Program-made: the position numbers and the translations under genes
Shown here: positions 6,866 to 7,569 of the stretch, piece by piece
Numbering within the stretch: position 1 is the stretch's first letter
Layout: each line of letters opens with the position of its first letter
Source of the DNA: Bacteroidota bacterium
GTDB lineage: Bacteria > Bacteroidota > Bacteroidia > B-17B0 > B-17BO
Direction of reading: 5' to 3'
DNA: 7,569 bases
Assembly: GCA_025356715.1 (NCBI GenBank)
Contig: JANXRU010000312.1
Location: 1-7,569 of the forward strand
Notes under the pieces: generated by a model
The model's database searches: none
What the model saw: the letters and a program-made list of their open reading frames with translations, nothing else
Told to the model about the DNA's origin: nothing

Positions 6866-7569
6866 ATGGAAGACAACTGTAGAATATTAAATAGAATTGT
6901 AGAAATAAATATTGCAAACGTAAAGTATACCGACTTAGAGTTAAGTGGTAATACGTGTTTTGTAGGAACAAATAACTTTGGTAAAACATCCTTACAACGT
7001 GCGATCTTATTTTTTTATAGCGCTAATAGTCGTGGATTAGGTATCGCACCATCACAAAAACCATTTGATGAACATTATTTCCGTAATGAAAATTCATACT
7101 TAATTTATGAAATACGTACGGAAAACAAACCATTTTTTGTGATTGTTTACCGTCACAACAAATTGGTATTTCGCTTTGTAGATGCGGAATACAGCCCTGA
7201 TTATTTTTTTAATGAAAATGATGAGGCACTTAAAATGAAAGATATCGTTGCTGGTTTCGATAAGCGAGGAATCTATATTTCCAATCAAATTGATACGTTT
7301 GAACGTTACAGAAATGTATTATATGGAACAGAAACAGATAAACAATTATCTAAATTTTATTTACTAAAAGGAAATGAAAAATATCAAAATATTCCTAAAT
7401 CAATCACCAACGTTTTCTTAAGTTCTAAAAGCAGTATTGATAGTCGTTTTATTAAAGATTTTATTGCGAACTCCTTAACTACTGAAAACAGTAGCATTAA
7501 GCTAGAGCAAGTAGAAAGACAATTACGTCAGTTCAACGAAAAATATTCGGATATAGAAACGTATTTGAA
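6866..7569 (+). CDS. mksB: SMC-like ATPase (MksB/JetC-like), N-terminal part only
   Basis: SMC ATPases of the MksB/JetC type drive loop extrusion of DNA; in Wadjet they recognise circular plasmids for cleavage. The window contains 234 codons, and the frame stays open to the right edge. It begins with the strand pair RIVEINIANVKYTDLELSGNTCFVG, leading to Walker A GTNNFGKTS (34-42, with Lys40) and an Ile/Phe-rich helix LQRAILFFY (43-51), as in ABC-type SMC heads. Beta strands follow (79-108: YLIYEI, PFFVIVY, LVFRFVDAEY), then a helical segment. A charged helix EQVERQLRQFNEKYSDIETYL (214-234) marks the likely start of the coiled-coil arm. Signature, Walker B and hinge should lie outside the window. 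ATG 6866 is chosen for its Shine-Dalgarno-like site and because the in-frame upstream sequence reaches the TAA of the previous gene with no other good start. Walker A is NNFGKTS rather than the common NGSGKST, but the catalytic Lys and Thr are kept. Another SMC/RecN/OLD-like ATPase is possible. Confidence 0.72.
   Translation, partial: MEDNCRILNRIVEINIANVKYTDLELSGNTCFVGTNNFGKTSLQRAILFFYSANSRGLGIAPSQKPFDEHYFRNENSYLIYEIRTENKPFFVIVYRHNKLVFRFVDAEYSPDYFFNENDEALKMKDIVAGFDKRGIYISNQIDTFERYRNVLYGTETDKQLSKFYLLKGNEKYQNIPKSITNVFLSSKSSIDSRFIKDFIANSLTTENSSIKLEQVERQLRQFNEKYSDIETYL

Noticed and set aside
7100..7288. 62-codon open frame on the - strand inside the SMC-like gene
   Set aside because: It lies opposite the SMC head-domain coding sequence and has no supporting feature.

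Overview
The window looks like a low-GC chromosomal segment from a Bacteroidota bacterium (Flavobacteriia/Cytophaga-type). Three things point there. A TAnnTTTG -7 promoter element, diagnostic of this phylum, lies just upstream of the first gene. Most starts are ATG preceded by A-rich leaders without a Shine-Dalgarno sequence. The gene content (Bacteroidota-style TypA, a bacillithiol-type BshC, an exported DUF6624-like protein) also fits. I cannot name a genus.

Layout. Bases 1-1846 hold a promoter and the complete translational GTPase gene typA/bipA on the + strand. A near-ideal hairpin with U-tracts on both sides (1866-1904) sits between typA and the convergent bshC (1920-3524, - strand), and probably terminates both transcripts. 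BshC is the putative cysteine-adding enzyme of bacillithiol synthesis; its best promoter match lies so close to the ATG that the mRNA may be leaderless. Bases 3525-3866 are a divergent, gene-free, AT-rich control region with repeated AAATAGGT motifs and nested inverted repeats.

Bases 3867-7569 are a four-gene, same-strand cluster that runs off the window. The genes are a 412-aa helical/coiled-coil protein with predicted winged-helix ends (MksF/JetA-like kleisin), a 204-aa MksE/JetB-like KITE protein, a 339-aa exported DUF6624-like protein, and the N-terminal 234 residues of an SMC-like ATPase with a Walker A GTNNFGKTS (MksB/JetC-like). Gene order F-E-(insert)-B matches MksFEB condensins and Wadjet (JetABC) plasmid-defence systems. 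A JetD/MksG nuclease would be expected just past the right edge if this is Wadjet; it cannot be seen here.

The most unusual feature is the exported protein inserted between the KITE and SMC genes, where normally nothing separates these subunits. Its compartment (periplasm or outside) does not fit a cytoplasmic DNA loop-extruding complex, so it is either an unrelated passenger in the operon or an uncharacterised accessory partner.
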